A DNA stretch of 64,000 nt from Pelotomaculum terephthalicicum JT (lineage in GTDB: Bacteria > Bacillota > Desulfotomaculia > Desulfotomaculales > Pelotomaculaceae), in assembly GCF_022410535.1 (NCBI RefSeq), contig NZ_JAKNBL010000010.1, positions 27,070-91,069 on the forward strand. Reading direction: 5' to 3'. A program made the translations under genes and the position numbers. A model generated the notes under the pieces. It was not told where the DNA came from. It was given only the letters and a program-made list of their open reading frames with translations, and searched no databases. Below are positions 16,832 through 27,071 of the stretch, piece by piece. Every line of letters starts with the position of its first letter. Positions within the stretch are counted from its first letter, which is position 1.

Positions 16832-16855
16832 TAAAAACCCCTACCTTGGTAGGGG
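16832..16855 (-). terminator. Rho-independent terminator of ftsZ
   Basis: Minus strand: CCCCTACC, AA loop, GGTAGGGG, then TTTTTATAT. It lies about 20 nt past the ftsZ stop and marks the end of the dcw transcript. Confidence 0.88.
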
Positions 16856-16876
16856 CGTTAAACATTCCTTGTAGCT

Positions 16877-17920
16877 TTACCGCCGCCGGAGAAAAGCGGG
16901 GATATCCAAATCGTCGTGGGTGGAGAATGGTTTTATTTCCATCTCCATCCGTTCTTTTCTAAAGCTTTTCTGCTCAAAACCAGTCGCAATAACCGTTACT
17001 CTGACTTCCGCTTCCATATTTTCGTCAATGACGGCGCCAAAAATAATGTTCGCTTCCGGATCTGCGGCTTGTGCGATAATTTCCGCCGCCTCGTTTACTT
17101 CAAACAAGCCCAGGGAAGTACCGCCCGTAATATTTAATAGAACACCCCTGGCGCCTTCAATGGAGGTTTCCAGCAGAGGACTGGAAATAGCAGTGCGGGC
17201 GGCCTCGGTGGCCCGGTTGTCGCCGTTGGCGACACCAATGCCCATTAACGCTGAGCCGGTTTCCCTCATGATAGTTTTTACATCTGCGAAATCTAAATTA
17301 ATCAGTCCAGGAACAGCAATCAAATCCGATATACCCTGGACCCCCTGGCGCAGTACGTCATCTGCAATACGGAAAGCTTCGACTATGGAAGTATTCTTTT
17401 CTATTACCTGCAATAGTCTGTCATTAGGAATGGTGATCAAAGTATCAACTTTGGCTTTCAATGTTTCAATGCCGCCCTCAGCCTGATTGGAACGCTTGCG
17501 CCCCTCGAAATTAAAAGGCTTGGTTACCACCCCGACAGTTAGGGCTCCCAATTCTTTAGCCACTTCAGCGACAATAGGCGCCGCTCCGGTACCGGTGCCG
17601 CCTCCCATACCGCAGGTGACAAAAACCATGTCCGATCCCTTTAAAGCCTGCATTATTTCATCGCGGCTTTCTTCAGCCGCTTTTTGCCCTATTTCGGGGT
17701 TGCCGCCCGAACCAAGTCCTTTGGTCAGTTTAACGCCTATCTGGATTTTTTGGTTTGCTTGCGCCAGGTGAAGGGCTTGAGCGTCAGTATTAACGGCAAT
17801 AAACTCTACCCCTTTTAATCCTGCGCTAATCATCCGGTTCACTGCGTTATTTCCACCACCCCCGACCCCGATAACTTTTATATTTGCAAACTGGTCAAGG
17901 TCAAGTTCAAAATCAAGCAT
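16877..17920 (-). CDS. ftsZ: Cell division protein FtsZ
   Basis: 347 residues. The tubulin signature [18 protein letters not shown] (about 104-121), the N-terminal [13 protein letters not shown] and the T7-loop [11 protein letters not shown] are all present. The C-terminal tail ends [12 protein letters not shown], the conserved peptide that binds FtsA/SepF-type anchors. It forms the cytokinetic ring. The ATG has GAGGAGG upstream. It is the last gene of the dcw run and follows an ftsA-like gene. Confidence 0.97.
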   Translation of the reverse strand: MLDFELDLDQFANIKVIGVGGGGNNAVNRMISAGLKGVEFIAVNTDAQALHLAQANQKIQIGVKLTKGLGSGGNPEIGQKAAEESRDEIMQALKGSDMVFVTCGMGGGTGTGAAPIVAEVAKELGALTVGVVTKPFNFEGRKRSNQAEGGIETLKAKVDTLITIPNDRLLQVIEKNTSIVEAFRIADDVLRQGVQGISDLIAVPGLINLDFADVKTIMRETGSALMGIGVANGDNRATEAARTAISSPLLETSIEGARGVLLNITGGTSLGLFEVNEAAEIIAQAADPEANIIFGAVIDENMEAEVRVTVIATGFEQKSFRKERMEMEIKPFSTHDDLDIPAFLRRR

Positions 17921-17982
17921 GCCTTAGCCTCCTCTTAGAATCAGTGTATAAAAACAATATGCAATTTACCATGATGCTACTA

Positions 17983-19065
17983 TTATGATGCGAAACCACA
18001 TTTGACAAGGCCAAAGGCGTTCGCATAACGTGGACCCAAATCCATTCCGGTATCTTTAGGCACACCAATCCTCACCGGAAACCGCAGGCTGTTTTCAACT
18101 AACGAGGTAAGACCGCCCATTTCCGCCACTCCACCGTAAAGGACAACACCGCCGGGCAATTGGCCTGCGTAATTAAATTTTACTACCGCCCCGGCAATCA
18201 TTTCTAAAACCTCTTTAACCCGGGCCGTGATTATTGAGTGCACCAAGTCGGCAGGCACGTTTACAGCTTTTTCCCCATCCACCCTGATAATATCTATACA
18301 CCCTTGCCCGGCTTCCCTGTTAACCTGGTATTGTTTTAAGATTTCCCTGGCCTGTGTCAAGGAAATATGCAACCCTATGGCTAAATCAGCAATTATGTGC
18401 TCGCCGCCAACCGCCAGAACAGCATTTTCCCGGATTAGCCCCCGGTCGATAACACTCACCGTCGTAGCGGCCGCGCCAAAATCAACAAGCAATGTTCCCA
18501 GCTCTTTCTCGGCCGGACTCAAGAGCGCTTCAGCCGCTGCCAGCGGGCTGTATATAATATCACGTACTGCCAGGCCGGCCAAGCGGGCACTCTCAATAAC
18601 ACTATCAAAATCGCGGCCGCAGGCAGTTATTGTGCGCACCTCGGAAATAAGCCCTGATTCTAAAATACTAAGCAGGCCAGGAGTGGAGAGAACCGCCAGC
18701 AGTTTTTCTCCAGCCGGAATTCCATCTGCTGCTATATCCTGTAAATGAACCCTGCCACCGGCATGTTTTCCTGCTTTTAGAGCAACTCTGCAGTTTCTTG
18801 TTGTTATTGATAAGCCGCTGTAACCAATATAGGCCGGGAGCGCTCTCCCTCCCGCTATTTTCCCTGCTTTCTCCAACGCTTGTCTGATTGATCCTGACGC
18901 CGCCTCGCTATCAACAACTGAACCTCTCCGTACACCTAAGGTATAACTTTCGCCCACCCCGACTATCCGCGGCTGAAAATCGTTAACAGCCTGAGCAATC
19001 ACCACCGCCGTATTCATACTGCCTAGGTCAAGACCAACCAGCGTAGCAGGATGTCTTTTGGCCAA
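17983..19065 (-). CDS. FtsA-like actin-family cell division protein, short and without an obvious membrane helix
   Basis: 360 residues of the actin/Hsp70 ATPase fold: phosphate-1 VGLDLGSMNTAVVIAQ, phosphate-2 LLVDFGAAATTVSVID, adenosine motif VVLYGGVAEMGGL. The SHS2/1C region around GYSGLSITTRNCRVALKAG fits FtsA. FtsA normally exceeds 400 residues and ends in an amphipathic membrane-targeting helix; here the end is RYANAFGLVKCGFAS with no such helix. The position (sbp - this gene - ftsZ) is that of ftsA. TTG start with GGGAGG 8 nt upstream. It is either a divergent FtsA or a related FtsZ-linked ATPase. Confidence 0.75.
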   Translation of the reverse strand: MAKRHPATLVGLDLGSMNTAVVIAQAVNDFQPRIVGVGESYTLGVRRGSVVDSEAASGSIRQALEKAGKIAGGRALPAYIGYSGLSITTRNCRVALKAGKHAGGRVHLQDIAADGIPAGEKLLAVLSTPGLLSILESGLISEVRTITACGRDFDSVIESARLAGLAVRDIIYSPLAAAEALLSPAEKELGTLLVDFGAAATTVSVIDRGLIRENAVLAVGGEHIIADLAIGLHISLTQAREILKQYQVNREAGQGCIDIIRVDGEKAVNVPADLVHSIITARVKEVLEMIAGAVVKFNYAGQLPGGVVLYGGVAEMGGLTSLVENSLRFPVRIGVPKDTGMDLGPRYANAFGLVKCGFAS

Positions 19066-19156
19066 GAAAGGAACCTCCCGACCAGCTTTACTTGTTTTGC
19101 TAATATTCCATCTTATAGGAATTCCACATGGAATACAATTTCCCTCTTTAATAAAC

Positions 19157-19498
19157 TTACTTTTTTAACAAATGTCTACGCATAATTGCAAGGTTTTGGA
19201 AGAGCCTGACACCAAAAGCAACTACCGCGGCAAGGTAAAGGTCAATCCCCAACCTCTCACCAATAAAGGCCAGGCCTGCCGCCAGCAATGCGTTGCTAAA
19301 GAAACCGGTAACAAAAATGTCGTTATCGAAGTGGTCTTCCATAGCCGCGCGTATGCCTCCAAAAACCGAGTCCATCGCAGCCAGAGCCGCCACTGAAATA
19401 TATTTGGCATAGGCTTGAGGCAATACCAAAGGAATATTCAACCCGACCATGATCCCCACTCCCAGGCCAAATACCGCCAACCATAGTCCCAACCACAT
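19157..19498 (-). CDS. sbp: Small basic protein Sbp (DUF1290)
   Basis: 113 residues with three membrane segments; motifs ISVAALAAMDSVFGGIRAAM, GFFSNALLAAGLAF and YLAAVVAFGVRLFQNLA match B. subtilis Sbp closely. It lies between the DUF881 genes and the ftsA position, as in Bacillus. Function unknown, thought to be linked to division. ATG at 19498 is chosen over GTG at 19510 because the Bacillus protein also starts MW and GAGGGTG lies 9 nt upstream. Confidence 0.88.
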   Translation of the reverse strand: MWLGLWLAVFGLGVGIMVGLNIPLVLPQAYAKYISVAALAAMDSVFGGIRAAMEDHFDNDIFVTGFFSNALLAAGLAFIGERLGIDLYLAAVVAFGVRLFQNLAIMRRHLLKK

Positions 19499-19506
19499 AT
19501 TTAAGT

Positions 19507-20211
19507 TCACCCTCTTTGCGTTGATCTGGCATAATCAAACCGCAGCTCTCCGGTAAAAGCAGGTATTACTATATTATCTCTCTCCTCCACTTTTACCGTT
19601 ATGCGCTCGCTCAAGTTTTCCACAAGCCCCCCCTTGATTTCCAAGCTGCTTTTTAATGTTGTGGCATTACCAATGGCAGTAACTTTATAAGGGGCAGTCA
19701 GTTTGGTAAGATTTACATTGATATGGTTCCCTGCCAGGCGGACCTCGCTGGTGGCAAGAATCCGCTGGTTGTTTACGGCGATGGCTTCCGCCCCGGCGCC
19801 GCGCAAATCATTAATTATTTTCAACAAGTCCTCGTCTTTAACAAAGTAAAGATTGGGATTCCCGCCCGGTCTTGCGTTTTCGGCAAGATTGTCTAACGTC
19901 ACCTCTACGCCGGGACCTTCAACTTTTGTTAGTCCCGCATAGAGTCTTATTTTAAGCAACTCGCTGGTAAAAGCGTCCGTTGCTTGCGAGGAACCTTTAC
20001 CTGCCTCTTCAAGCTTGGCCGTCAAGTCGTCCACTTCTTCGCGCAGTTGAGTGATATCTTTCTGCAATTGACGCTTCTCCATGGTTAATTCCTGCTCACG
20101 GCCAGAGGGCACTCCGCTTTCGATACTACTGGTAGTCCGAAATTGAAATGCCACAATTAAACCCAGTATGAGCGAAACTAAAGCGATAGAAAAATAAATT
20201 GACTTATTCAA
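19507..20211 (-). CDS. DUF881 family protein (YlxW/YlxX-like), second copy
   Basis: About 234 residues. One N-terminal membrane helix (IYFSIALVSLILGLIVAF), then a coiled coil (about 40-75) and the DUF881 domain with GPGVEVTLDNLAENARPG and NPNLYFVKDEDLLKIINDL. The domain lies outside the cell. It is a paralogue of the gene just upstream. TTG at 20211 fits the AGGAGAG site; an earlier TTG at 20250 lies inside the preceding gene. Role unknown; the location suggests cell-envelope or division work. Confidence 0.82.
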   Translation of the reverse strand: MNKSIYFSIALVSLILGLIVAFQFRTTSSIESGVPSGREQELTMEKRQLQKDITQLREEVDDLTAKLEEAGKGSSQATDAFTSELLKIRLYAGLTKVEGPGVEVTLDNLAENARPGGNPNLYFVKDEDLLKIINDLRGAGAEAIAVNNQRILATSEVRLAGNHINVNLTKLTAPYKVTAIGNATTLKSSLEIKGGLVENLSERITVKVEERDNIVIPAFTGELRFDYARSTQRG

Positions 20212-20224
20212 AACCAACTCTCTC

Positions 20225-20920
20225 CTAACCGGCTGCTTTCGCGTATTCAAATTTAATCCCGCCGCTGTATGCCGGCACGGTAACTTGAGCTATTTTTTTA
20301 ACTGAGACTTGGATTCCCCAGACTTGGAGAGCTTCAGCCACTCCGCCTTTCATTTTCAAAGAATTCTCCAGAGTATCCGGATTGCCGATCGCTGTAATCA
20401 CAAATGGCGGCGCCAGGCGCTTACTCTTGTTCAACACAATAGTCGGACCCGTGCACCTAACCTCGGTGGTTGCCAGCAGTCTTTGACCGTTAATCGAAAC
20501 CGCCTCAGCTCCGGCTGCGTTGATTTCATTTAAGACCTTTAACAAATCTTCATCATGCAGCACATAAAGGTTGGGGTTCTGGCCCGGGCGGAGATTAATA
20601 TTGCTGTCGCTCAAAGTAACCTCAACGCCTGGCCCGCTTAATTCGGAAACACCGGCTTCCACCTTGGCTTTCTCCAGTTCATCCCGCAGGACTGGATTCA
20701 GTGGGGTGGCGTTATCTAATTCGGCACGCAAATTATTAACCTGGGTTTGAAGCGCTTCGTGGTTTTGCCTCATTTGGTTTACCTCAGCCGAAAGTTCTTG
20801 CACTCTTTGCACTGATTCGGTACGGTGGATTTCCCTGGTAAAGCGGAACTGAAAGGCCAGCATTATTCCAAGCACCAGGCCCATTAGCGCAAACACCCAC
20901 TGATAGTTTTTCAATCTCAT
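20225..20920 (-). CDS. DUF881 family protein (YlxW/YlxX-like), first copy
   Basis: 231 residues: an N-terminal membrane helix (WVFALMGLVLGIMLAFQF), a coiled coil (about 25-70) and DUF881 with GPGVEVTLSDSNINLRPG and LYVLHDEDLLKVLNEI. The matching motif NPNLY..DEDLLK in the next gene shows tandem duplication, as with ylxW/ylxX in Bacillus. ATG at 20920 is preferred over a TTG five codons upstream because GGAGGAGG lies just before it. Confidence 0.82.
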   Translation of the reverse strand: MRLKNYQWVFALMGLVLGIMLAFQFRFTREIHRTESVQRVQELSAEVNQMRQNHEALQTQVNNLRAELDNATPLNPVLRDELEKAKVEAGVSELSGPGVEVTLSDSNINLRPGQNPNLYVLHDEDLLKVLNEINAAGAEAVSINGQRLLATTEVRCTGPTIVLNKSKRLAPPFVITAIGNPDTLENSLKMKGGVAEALQVWGIQVSVKKIAQVTVPAYSGGIKFEYAKAAG

Positions 20921-20965
20921 CAACCCTCCTCCCAAATGGGATATCTTTCAACGAGGCTGTCTATT

Positions 20966-21709
20966 TTAATAATATTTCACCACAGGTTTTCCCGAGGATG
21001 AGATATCTATATAATCAACCTTGGCGCCTTGTTTTTGCAGTTCTTGCAAGATCCTTGCCAAAACCACGCCTTTTTCCCTTACCTCAACAGCCTCCCCCAA
21101 ACGGCACTTTATACGATCCAGTGTATAAGCCTTAATCTGGCCATCCGGGTCGATATGCACCTCCGAGAGCTGGTTAACCACCTCATCCGGCAAGCCGCTG
21201 ATCATCATCAGGACATCCGCCAGGAGCTCCGTTTCAACTATCTCCCCAGGTTTGACGACATCCACCTGCACTCCTGTTATTATTGGCACACCGGGAACAC
21301 CTGACCCGGTCTGCTGAAGGCAAATGCCTTCCTCATCCACTTCGAAAAAACCGTTTCCCGCCGGTAATAGCCCTAACGGGCGACGTTCAGTAACAGTAAT
21401 CAACACAGTTGAGGGCAATACTCTAGTAACACGCGCCTCCTTAATCATGGGTACCGTTTTTAATCTATCAGCTGCAGCGGCCAAATTAATTTTAAAAATG
21501 TTAACACCTAGGCCAATATCCGCCGCATTACGCACATTATCCTCAACAAGATACTGGTTGCCCCGGACCACCACCCGTTGTATTTCAAACAGCGGCGATC
21601 GCAAAAAAACATACCCGGTTATCAAAACTAAAAATATAAAAAAAAGACTTTCAGGAGCATTCCATTTTCTTTTCTTTTTACCACTCTGAAAAGTGTCCTT
21701 CAATAGCAC
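20966..21709 (-). CDS. ftsQ: Cell division protein FtsQ/DivIB
   Basis: 247 residues. A basic cytoplasmic N-terminus (GKKKRKW), one membrane helix (SLFFIFLVLITGYVFL), then a POTRA domain (about 42-110; FEIQRVVVRGNQYLVED ... MIKEARVTRVLPSTVLI) and the beta domain with ERRPLGLLPAGNGFFEVDEEG. It scaffolds septal peptidoglycan synthesis with FtsL. The start is GTG at 21709 or TTG at 21703; both have a weak SD. A promoter precedes it. Confidence 0.9.
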   Translation of the reverse strand: MLLKDTFQSGKKKRKWNAPESLFFIFLVLITGYVFLRSPLFEIQRVVVRGNQYLVEDNVRNAADIGLGVNIFKINLAAAADRLKTVPMIKEARVTRVLPSTVLITVTERRPLGLLPAGNGFFEVDEEGICLQQTGSGVPGVPIITGVQVDVVKPGEIVETELLADVLMMISGLPDEVVNQLSEVHIDPDGQIKAYTLDRIKCRLGEAVEVREKGVVLARILQELQKQGAKVDYIDISSSGKPVVKYY

Positions 21710-21749
21710 CTCACTCCAGTGGCATATTTACAAAATCTAGCCAAATATA

Positions 21750-21777
21750 ATTATAGCAACTGTTTTTTCCTTGTCCA
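21750..21777 (-). promoter_or_regulatory. Promoter upstream of ftsQ
   Basis: Minus strand TGGACA (21777-21772), 16-nt spacer, TATAAT (21755-21750). It lies 41 nt before the ftsQ start. The remaining gap to murA (21778-22022) shows no gene; a GGTAAA-AAG-TTTACC hairpin is there but without a clear role. Confidence 0.6.
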
Positions 21778-22022
21778 TGGTTCAATGCAGTTTATTAATA
21801 TAATAATTTCAGCATTTAATTAGTATTGTCCTGGCGCCAAGCAATTTAATCAATGCTCAGGCAGGAATATTTTTTATGTTTAGGTAAAAAGTTTACCGGT
21901 AAAAAAACATCTGTGGTTAAAGAAGGTGGCATGTGAGGGAAGAAGAAAATATTGAACATGAGCTTGGCGAACAGAGCTGAGCATATAAGGCCCGTCCTGA
22001 AGATATCCAAAAAAGAGCCACA

Positions 22023-23282
22023 TTAATTGTGAACTCTAATAATTCTCGCACCCAGGGCGTTATACTTTACCTCCAACCGTTCATACCCGCGGTCGATGTG
22101 CTGGACTTTTTCCAAAACAGTCCCGCCTTCAGCGGCAAGCGCGGACATTACCAGCGCCGCCCCCGCCCGTAAGTCGCTGGCTTCGATATAGGCGCCGCTC
22201 AGTTTATCAACTCCTTTAATGATCGCGGTCTGCCCTTCGACCTTAATATCAGCGCCCATCCTGCGCAGTTCCCCAACGTGTTTAAAACGATTTTCAAAAA
22301 TAGTTTCAGTGATTACACTGGTTCCCTTCGCCAGACTCAAGAGCGCCATCATCTGCGGCTGCATATCGGTCGGGAACCCCGGGTAGGGCATCGTTTTTAT
22401 ATCGACCGCTTTTATACGCCCGTTTCCCAGCACCCTGACCCAGTCATCTCCAACGCTGATATTGACTCCGGCCTCGCGCAGTTTTGCCAATAACGGATCC
22501 AAGTGTTCGGGAATAACGTTCGTTATAGTCACATCACCACCGGTCATAGCGGCAGAGACCATAAACGTGCCCGCTTCAATACGGTCAGGAATTATAGTAT
22601 AAGAAGCCGGTTTGAGGTCTTCTAAACGGACACCTTCGATCTTAATTGCATCCGTCCCAGCACCCTTAACCCTGGCGCCAATACTGTTAAGGAAATTTTG
22701 CAGATCTACTAATTCCGGTTCTTTAGCGACATTACGGATGAATGTTACTCCTTCAGCCAGCACTGCGGCCATGATTAGATTCTCTGTGGCGCCCACGCTG
22801 GGCAAGTCAAGGTGGATATCGGCCCCAACCAACCGATCAGCTTCGGCCGTGATATAGCCAAACTTTTCCTGAATCGTGGCTCCTAACAATTGGAGGCCTT
22901 TTAAGTGGAGATTCATCGGCCGGCTGCCGATTTGGCAGCCCCCCGGGTATGATATTTTTACGCGTCCGAACCTGCCTAACAGCGCGCCCAACACCAGGTT
23001 TGAAGCACGCATCCGGCGCATCAGGTCTTCTGATATTTCAACAGGCTGAACATTTGAGCTGTCAACTTCAACAGTGTTTCTGTCGCAATAAACTTTCGCA
23101 CCAAGATGAGTCAGCACATCTTTCATTACCGACACGTCAAGCAGTCTGGGCACTTCATGGATGACGCTCTTGCCGGCGTTTAGAATACACGCCGCCAATA
23201 TCGGTAAGGTGGCATTCTTAGACCCAGCGGCGCGAATAGTCCCTTTCAGGCGGTTCCCACCCAAGATCATGAATTTTTCCAT
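22023..23282 (-). CDS. murA: UDP-N-acetylglucosamine 1-carboxyvinyltransferase MurA
   Basis: 419 residues, EPSP-synthase fold. The catalytic loop PGGCQIGSRPMNLH holds the Cys that fosfomycin alkylates; the N-terminal GSKNATLPILAA Lys-Asn motif binds substrate. It makes UDP-GlcNAc-enolpyruvate, the first committed step of peptidoglycan synthesis. ATG at 23282 follows AGAGGTGA and is preferred over GTG at 23291. It sits after murB in the dcw run. Confidence 0.95.
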   Translation of the reverse strand: MEKFMILGGNRLKGTIRAAGSKNATLPILAACILNAGKSVIHEVPRLLDVSVMKDVLTHLGAKVYCDRNTVEVDSSNVQPVEISEDLMRRMRASNLVLGALLGRFGRVKISYPGGCQIGSRPMNLHLKGLQLLGATIQEKFGYITAEADRLVGADIHLDLPSVGATENLIMAAVLAEGVTFIRNVAKEPELVDLQNFLNSIGARVKGAGTDAIKIEGVRLEDLKPASYTIIPDRIEAGTFMVSAAMTGGDVTITNVIPEHLDPLLAKLREAGVNISVGDDWVRVLGNGRIKAVDIKTMPYPGFPTDMQPQMMALLSLAKGTSVITETIFENRFKHVGELRRMGADIKVEGQTAIIKGVDKLSGAYIEASDLRAGAALVMSALAAEGGTVLEKVQHIDRGYERLEVKYNALGARIIRVHN

Positions 23283-23297
23283 TCTTGTCACCTCTGC

Positions 23298-24209
23298 CTA
23301 ATCATGACCGGTAAGTTTTATTTCCGGCTGGAGATCCACCCCAAACCGACTGTTTACAACTTCCCTGGTGTGCTCAATTAAAGCCAGCACATCCCTGGCT
23401 GTGGCAGAACCCAGATTAATTATAAAATTGGCATGCTGAGTAGAAATCTGGGCATTCCTCACCCGCATCCCTTTCAATCCCGCAGCTTCAATCAAACGTC
23501 CGGCAGATTCGCCCGGCGGGTTTTTAAAAACACTCCCGGCGTTAGGATAGCAAAGCGGCTGTGACGCTTTGCGCCTGGTCAGGTAATCCGCCATTTCTTT
23601 CCGGATAAGTTCTTTATCCCGGGGATAACAGGTAAACGTAACCTCCACAATAATAGCCGGTTCCGAATGTAATATACTGTTCCGGTAGCCAAAACACATA
23701 TCTTCCTTGTTCTTATTGATAAAATCCCCTTCGAAGCTTAATACCAGCACATTTTTAACCAGGGTACTCACGGTAGAACCGTTAGCCCCCGCGTTCATTA
23801 CCACGGCCCCTCCGACAGTACCGGGAATACCGTTTGAAAATTCAAATCCGCCCAGACCGGCATCCATGGCCGTCGACGCAACAGCCGCCAATTTAGCTCC
23901 GGCTTCCGCAGTAATTTCCTTGCCGGCGGTAACCACCCTGGCCATGCTATTTCCTATCTTAACCACAACCCCCCTGATTCCGCCGTCGGAAACCAGAAGG
24001 TTTGAGCCCGCCCCAATCACTGTTAAAGGAACACCTTTATCTTTGGCAAAAGAAACAACGAGCTGGAGTTCCGAGCGGGTTCCCGGTTCCACAAAAACAT
24101 CCGCAGGCCCGCCGATGCGCCAGCTAGTATGTTTTTTCATTGGTTCGCCTGCCCGTACCCGGCCGGGCAAAAGCGCAAGCAGTTCATGGTAAAGGGTTAA
24201 ATCAGCCAA
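23298..24209 (-). CDS. murB: UDP-N-acetylenolpyruvoylglucosamine reductase MurB
   Basis: 303 residues. FAD-binding motif [19 protein letters not shown] and [17 protein letters not shown]; catalytic Ser in [27 protein letters not shown] near the C-terminus. It reduces the enolpyruvyl group to UDP-MurNAc with NADPH. The TTG start at 24209 has GGAGAG 8 nt upstream and overlaps the murC stop, so translation is probably coupled. Confidence 0.95.
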   Translation of the reverse strand: MADLTLYHELLALLPGRVRAGEPMKKHTSWRIGGPADVFVEPGTRSELQLVVSFAKDKGVPLTVIGAGSNLLVSDGGIRGVVVKIGNSMARVVTAGKEITAEAGAKLAAVASTAMDAGLGGFEFSNGIPGTVGGAVVMNAGANGSTVSTLVKNVLVLSFEGDFINKNKEDMCFGYRNSILHSEPAIIVEVTFTCYPRDKELIRKEMADYLTRRKASQPLCYPNAGSVFKNPPGESAGRLIEAAGLKGMRVRNAQISTQHANFIINLGSATARDVLALIEHTREVVNSRFGVDLQPEIKLTGHD

Positions 24210-25587
24210 TTTTTTGACTCTCCTTCAACCTGTTGACCAGTTCAACACCTGCGTTCCAAATATCACCTGCTCCCATAGTCAGGATCAAATCGCCGGGGCG
24301 CACTGTTTCAACCAGATAATTTACTATCTCTTGTCTGGTAGGCAAATAGATTACCTCGCGATGTTCATTTTTCTCAATCGCGGAGACAATATTTTTCGCG
24401 CTTACACCGTTTATGGGCTGTTCACCGGCACTGTATATGTCGCTGATAATAATAATATCCGCATCGCTGAACGCCGTCCCGAAGCGTTCGCCAAGGAGTG
24501 AAGTTCTCGTGTAACGGTGCGGTTGAAAGACCCCGACGACACGACCGTTTTTCATCTGGCGCGCTGCGTTCAATGTAGCTTTTATCTCAGAAGGATGGTG
24601 CGCGTAATCATCGACAACTTTTATCCCTTTTACTTCGCCCATACACTGAAATCTACGCCCGGCGCCTTTAAATTTTTTTAAAGCCGCCGCGATGCCCTCG
24701 AAAGAAAGCCCAATAAACCGGCCGGCCACAACCGTTGCCAGGGCGTTAGAAAGATTATGCCTTCCGGGCACGGTTAATTCAAGACAGCCTAAAAAATCAC
24801 CCTGATAATAAACGTCACCCGCCGTGGTATCATTATCAAGCCGGAGATTTTGCATGGTATAATCCGCGTCATGCCGTTCAATGGCATAAGTCTGGTATGG
24901 GCGGTCATATTCATCCAATAGCTCTCTTATTCTGGCGTTGTCCAGACAGGCTATCAACAGGCCGTCGTACGGTACCTTGGCCATAAATTTCCGGAAAGCG
25001 GCCACTATGTTTTCAATGTTTTTATAATAATCCAAGTGATCGTCTTCTATGTTAGTAATTATTTCGATAAAGGGATTCAATTTTAGAAACGAGCCGTCAC
25101 TTTCATCCGCTTCCGCAATTAGATATTCGCCGGTGCCAAGTTTGGCGTTCCCCCCGATATCTGTCAATTCACCTCCGATGATTATGGTGGGATCAAGATA
25201 ATTCTTTTCAGATACCAGGGAAAGCATCGAAGTAGTTGTAGTTTTTCCGTGAGCCCCAGCTATAGCTATGCCCTTCTGTCTATCCATCAGCATTGCCAGC
25301 ATCTCGCCCCGGTGAATGATCGGCAGGCCTTTGTTCTTTGCCGCAACCAATTCTACATTTGTGGCAGGAATAGCCGTAGAGGCCACAACTAAATCAGCAT
25401 CTCCCAAGTTTTCCTCAGCATGCCCGGCATAACAGGTCACCCCAAGGGCTTCCAGCCTTTCGGTTACGGCTGTGGTTTTCAGGTCCGAACCTGTTACCTT
25501 ATAACCTAGCCCCAACATAATCCCGGCTATACCGTTCATACCGGAGCCACCGATTCCGATAAAATGAACATGCTGTTTTTTTTGCAC
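24202..25587 (-). CDS. murC: UDP-N-acetylmuramate-L-alanine ligase MurC
   Basis: 461 residues. N-terminal [19 protein letters not shown]-loop [14 protein letters not shown], and [21 protein letters not shown] of the Mur ligase centre. It adds L-Ala to UDP-MurNAc using ATP. The start is GTG with AAAGG about 13 nt upstream. It heads the murC-murB-murA-ftsQ run with its own promoter at 25902-25930. Confidence 0.95.
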   Translation of the reverse strand: MQKKQHVHFIGIGGSGMNGIAGIMLGLGYKVTGSDLKTTAVTERLEALGVTCYAGHAEENLGDADLVVASTAIPATNVELVAAKNKGLPIIHRGEMLAMLMDRQKGIAIAGAHGKTTTTSMLSLVSEKNYLDPTIIIGGELTDIGGNAKLGTGEYLIAEADESDGSFLKLNPFIEIITNIEDDHLDYYKNIENIVAAFRKFMAKVPYDGLLIACLDNARIRELLDEYDRPYQTYAIERHDADYTMQNLRLDNDTTAGDVYYQGDFLGCLELTVPGRHNLSNALATVVAGRFIGLSFEGIAAALKKFKGAGRRFQCMGEVKGIKVVDDYAHHPSEIKATLNAARQMKNGRVVGVFQPHRYTRTSLLGERFGTAFSDADIIIISDIYSAGEQPINGVSAKNIVSAIEKNEHREVIYLPTRQEIVNYLVETVRPGDLILTMGAGDIWNAGVELVNRLKESQKIG

Positions 25588-25901
25588 TAATCACATCTAC
25601 CTTTCTAATATTATTTAAGCGTCATTCTTGCACTAAATATAAAACATTATTCCAGCATATACCAAACAAGGCCAGCAAATAATCAACCATAATTAACCAC
25701 AATAAATAAATTTACCATATAAATTTATATGTCTTATTAATTTTTGTTAAGTATTTATCATCTCCTTAACCTTAACAGAAACCAATCAAATATTTCTGCC
25801 TGAAATATAGAATATACTATGCATATTTCAAAAAAGTGTTACATTACTCATATTAAGACTTGTCCACTGAATGTAGACCAATAACTTAAACTCATTACCA
25901 T

Positions 25902-25930
25902 ATTTTATATTACTGATCGCTTTATGTCAA
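25902..25930 (-). promoter_or_regulatory. Consensus promoter ahead of murC, long leader
   Basis: Minus strand TTGACA (25930-25925), 17-nt spacer, TAAAAT (25907-25902). It is placed right after the murG stop. The interval 25588-25900 is AT-rich and gene-free, so the murC leader would be about 300 nt. I see no recognised riboswitch in it. Confidence 0.6.
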
Positions 25931-25937
25931 AAGCTGG

Positions 25938-27059
25938 CTAATTTTTTCTTGTTTTAATTAACTCATCCACACATTCTATTATATCTTTGAGCGCATGTCT
26001 TCTGCCAAGCCTTTTACTGGCAGCACTCATGGCCGATAATTTGTTTCGGTTGTCAAGCATTTCAGCTACTTTGTTACATAACACTTCCCCGTTCAACTCG
26101 CGATCCAGCACTACAATCGCCGCCTGCTCTTTTTCAAGAGCGCGGGCGTTAAACTCCTGGTGATTTTCCGCGGCGTAGGGGTACGGAATCAGAATCGCAG
26201 GGATGCCCATGGCCGTTAATTCAGCCAGGGTGGCCGCACCCGCCCGGCTGACAACCAAATTTGCCGCCGCCAGGGCATCCTGCATGTTATAAAGATAAGG
26301 CATGATGGTAACATTCCCAATTTTGTCCAAATCTATACCGCAAGCGGCGATGTTATTGATAAAGTCTTGGTGCCCTAACGTACCGGTCACATGAATGATG
26401 CTTAGCCGCGGATCATCCGCAAACTTTTTAATTACTGAAACCATCGCCTCATTAATGGCACGGGCTCCCCTGCTACCCCCAAAAGACAATAATAAAAAGC
26501 ACTCATGGCTTAAACCCAATTTCTTCAAGGCGGTCTTCCGGTCAGCCGTCAAGATTTCCGGCCGCACAGGCAAACCGGTCAGCCTAACCTTATCCCGGCT
26601 TGGGAAATATTCCATTGAGTCTGTGAAAGTCACGGCCACCAGCCCGGCAAAACGCGATAGAATCCTGTTGGTAATACCGGGAAATGCGTTTTGTTCATGG
26701 ATCAAAGTAGGAACCTTGCTTAGAGCGGCTGCCAGCACCACGGGACCGCAAACATAACCACCCGTCCCGATCACCGCCACCGGCCGCCACCGCCGGATAA
26801 TCCCGGCTGCCTGGAAAAATCCTCGTCCGGCTTGCCATAACGCCAATAAGTTATGGAGAGATAACCTCCGTTCTAATCCAGACGCTACAATACCCTCGAA
26901 CGGAAAATTTTCTTTGCGAACAATATCCGTTTCCATACCCTTCGTTGTTCCGACATAAAGCACTTCCGCACCGGGATATTTTTCTTTCAGACCCCGGGCT
27001 ATAGCCAGGGCAGGGTATATATGTCCTCCAGTCCCCCCGCCGGACACCACAAAACGCAA
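25938..27059 (-). CDS. murG: UDP-GlcNAc:lipid I transferase MurG
   Basis: 373 residues, GT-B fold. N-terminal [18 protein letters not shown], lipid-site [16 protein letters not shown]-terminal donor site [12 protein letters not shown] and [20 protein letters not shown]. It makes lipid II on the inner face of the membrane. TTG at 27059 is chosen ([18 protein letters not shown] 8 nt upstream); a GTG three codons earlier has no properly spaced SD. Confidence 0.95.
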   Translation of the reverse strand: MRFVVSGGGTGGHIYPALAIARGLKEKYPGAEVLYVGTTKGMETDIVRKENFPFEGIVASGLERRLSLHNLLALWQAGRGFFQAAGIIRRWRPVAVIGTGGYVCGPVVLAAALSKVPTLIHEQNAFPGITNRILSRFAGLVAVTFTDSMEYFPSRDKVRLTGLPVRPEILTADRKTALKKLGLSHECFLLLSFGGSRGARAINEAMVSVIKKFADDPRLSIIHVTGTLGHQDFINNIAACGIDLDKIGNVTIMPYLYNMQDALAAANLVVSRAGAATLAELTAMGIPAILIPYPYAAENHQEFNARALEKEQAAIVVLDRELNGEVLCNKVAEMLDNRNKLSAMSAASKRLGRRHALKDIIECVDELIKTRKN

Positions 27060-27071
27060 ACACCTCACTCC

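Noticed and set aside
19507..20920. Two DUF881 genes as an assembly duplication
   Set aside because: The copies are clearly diverged and match the ylxW-ylxX pair at the same place in Bacillus.
21710..22022. Short ORFs in the ftsQ-murA gap
   Set aside because: Frames of 15-23 codons overlap each other and lack SD sites.
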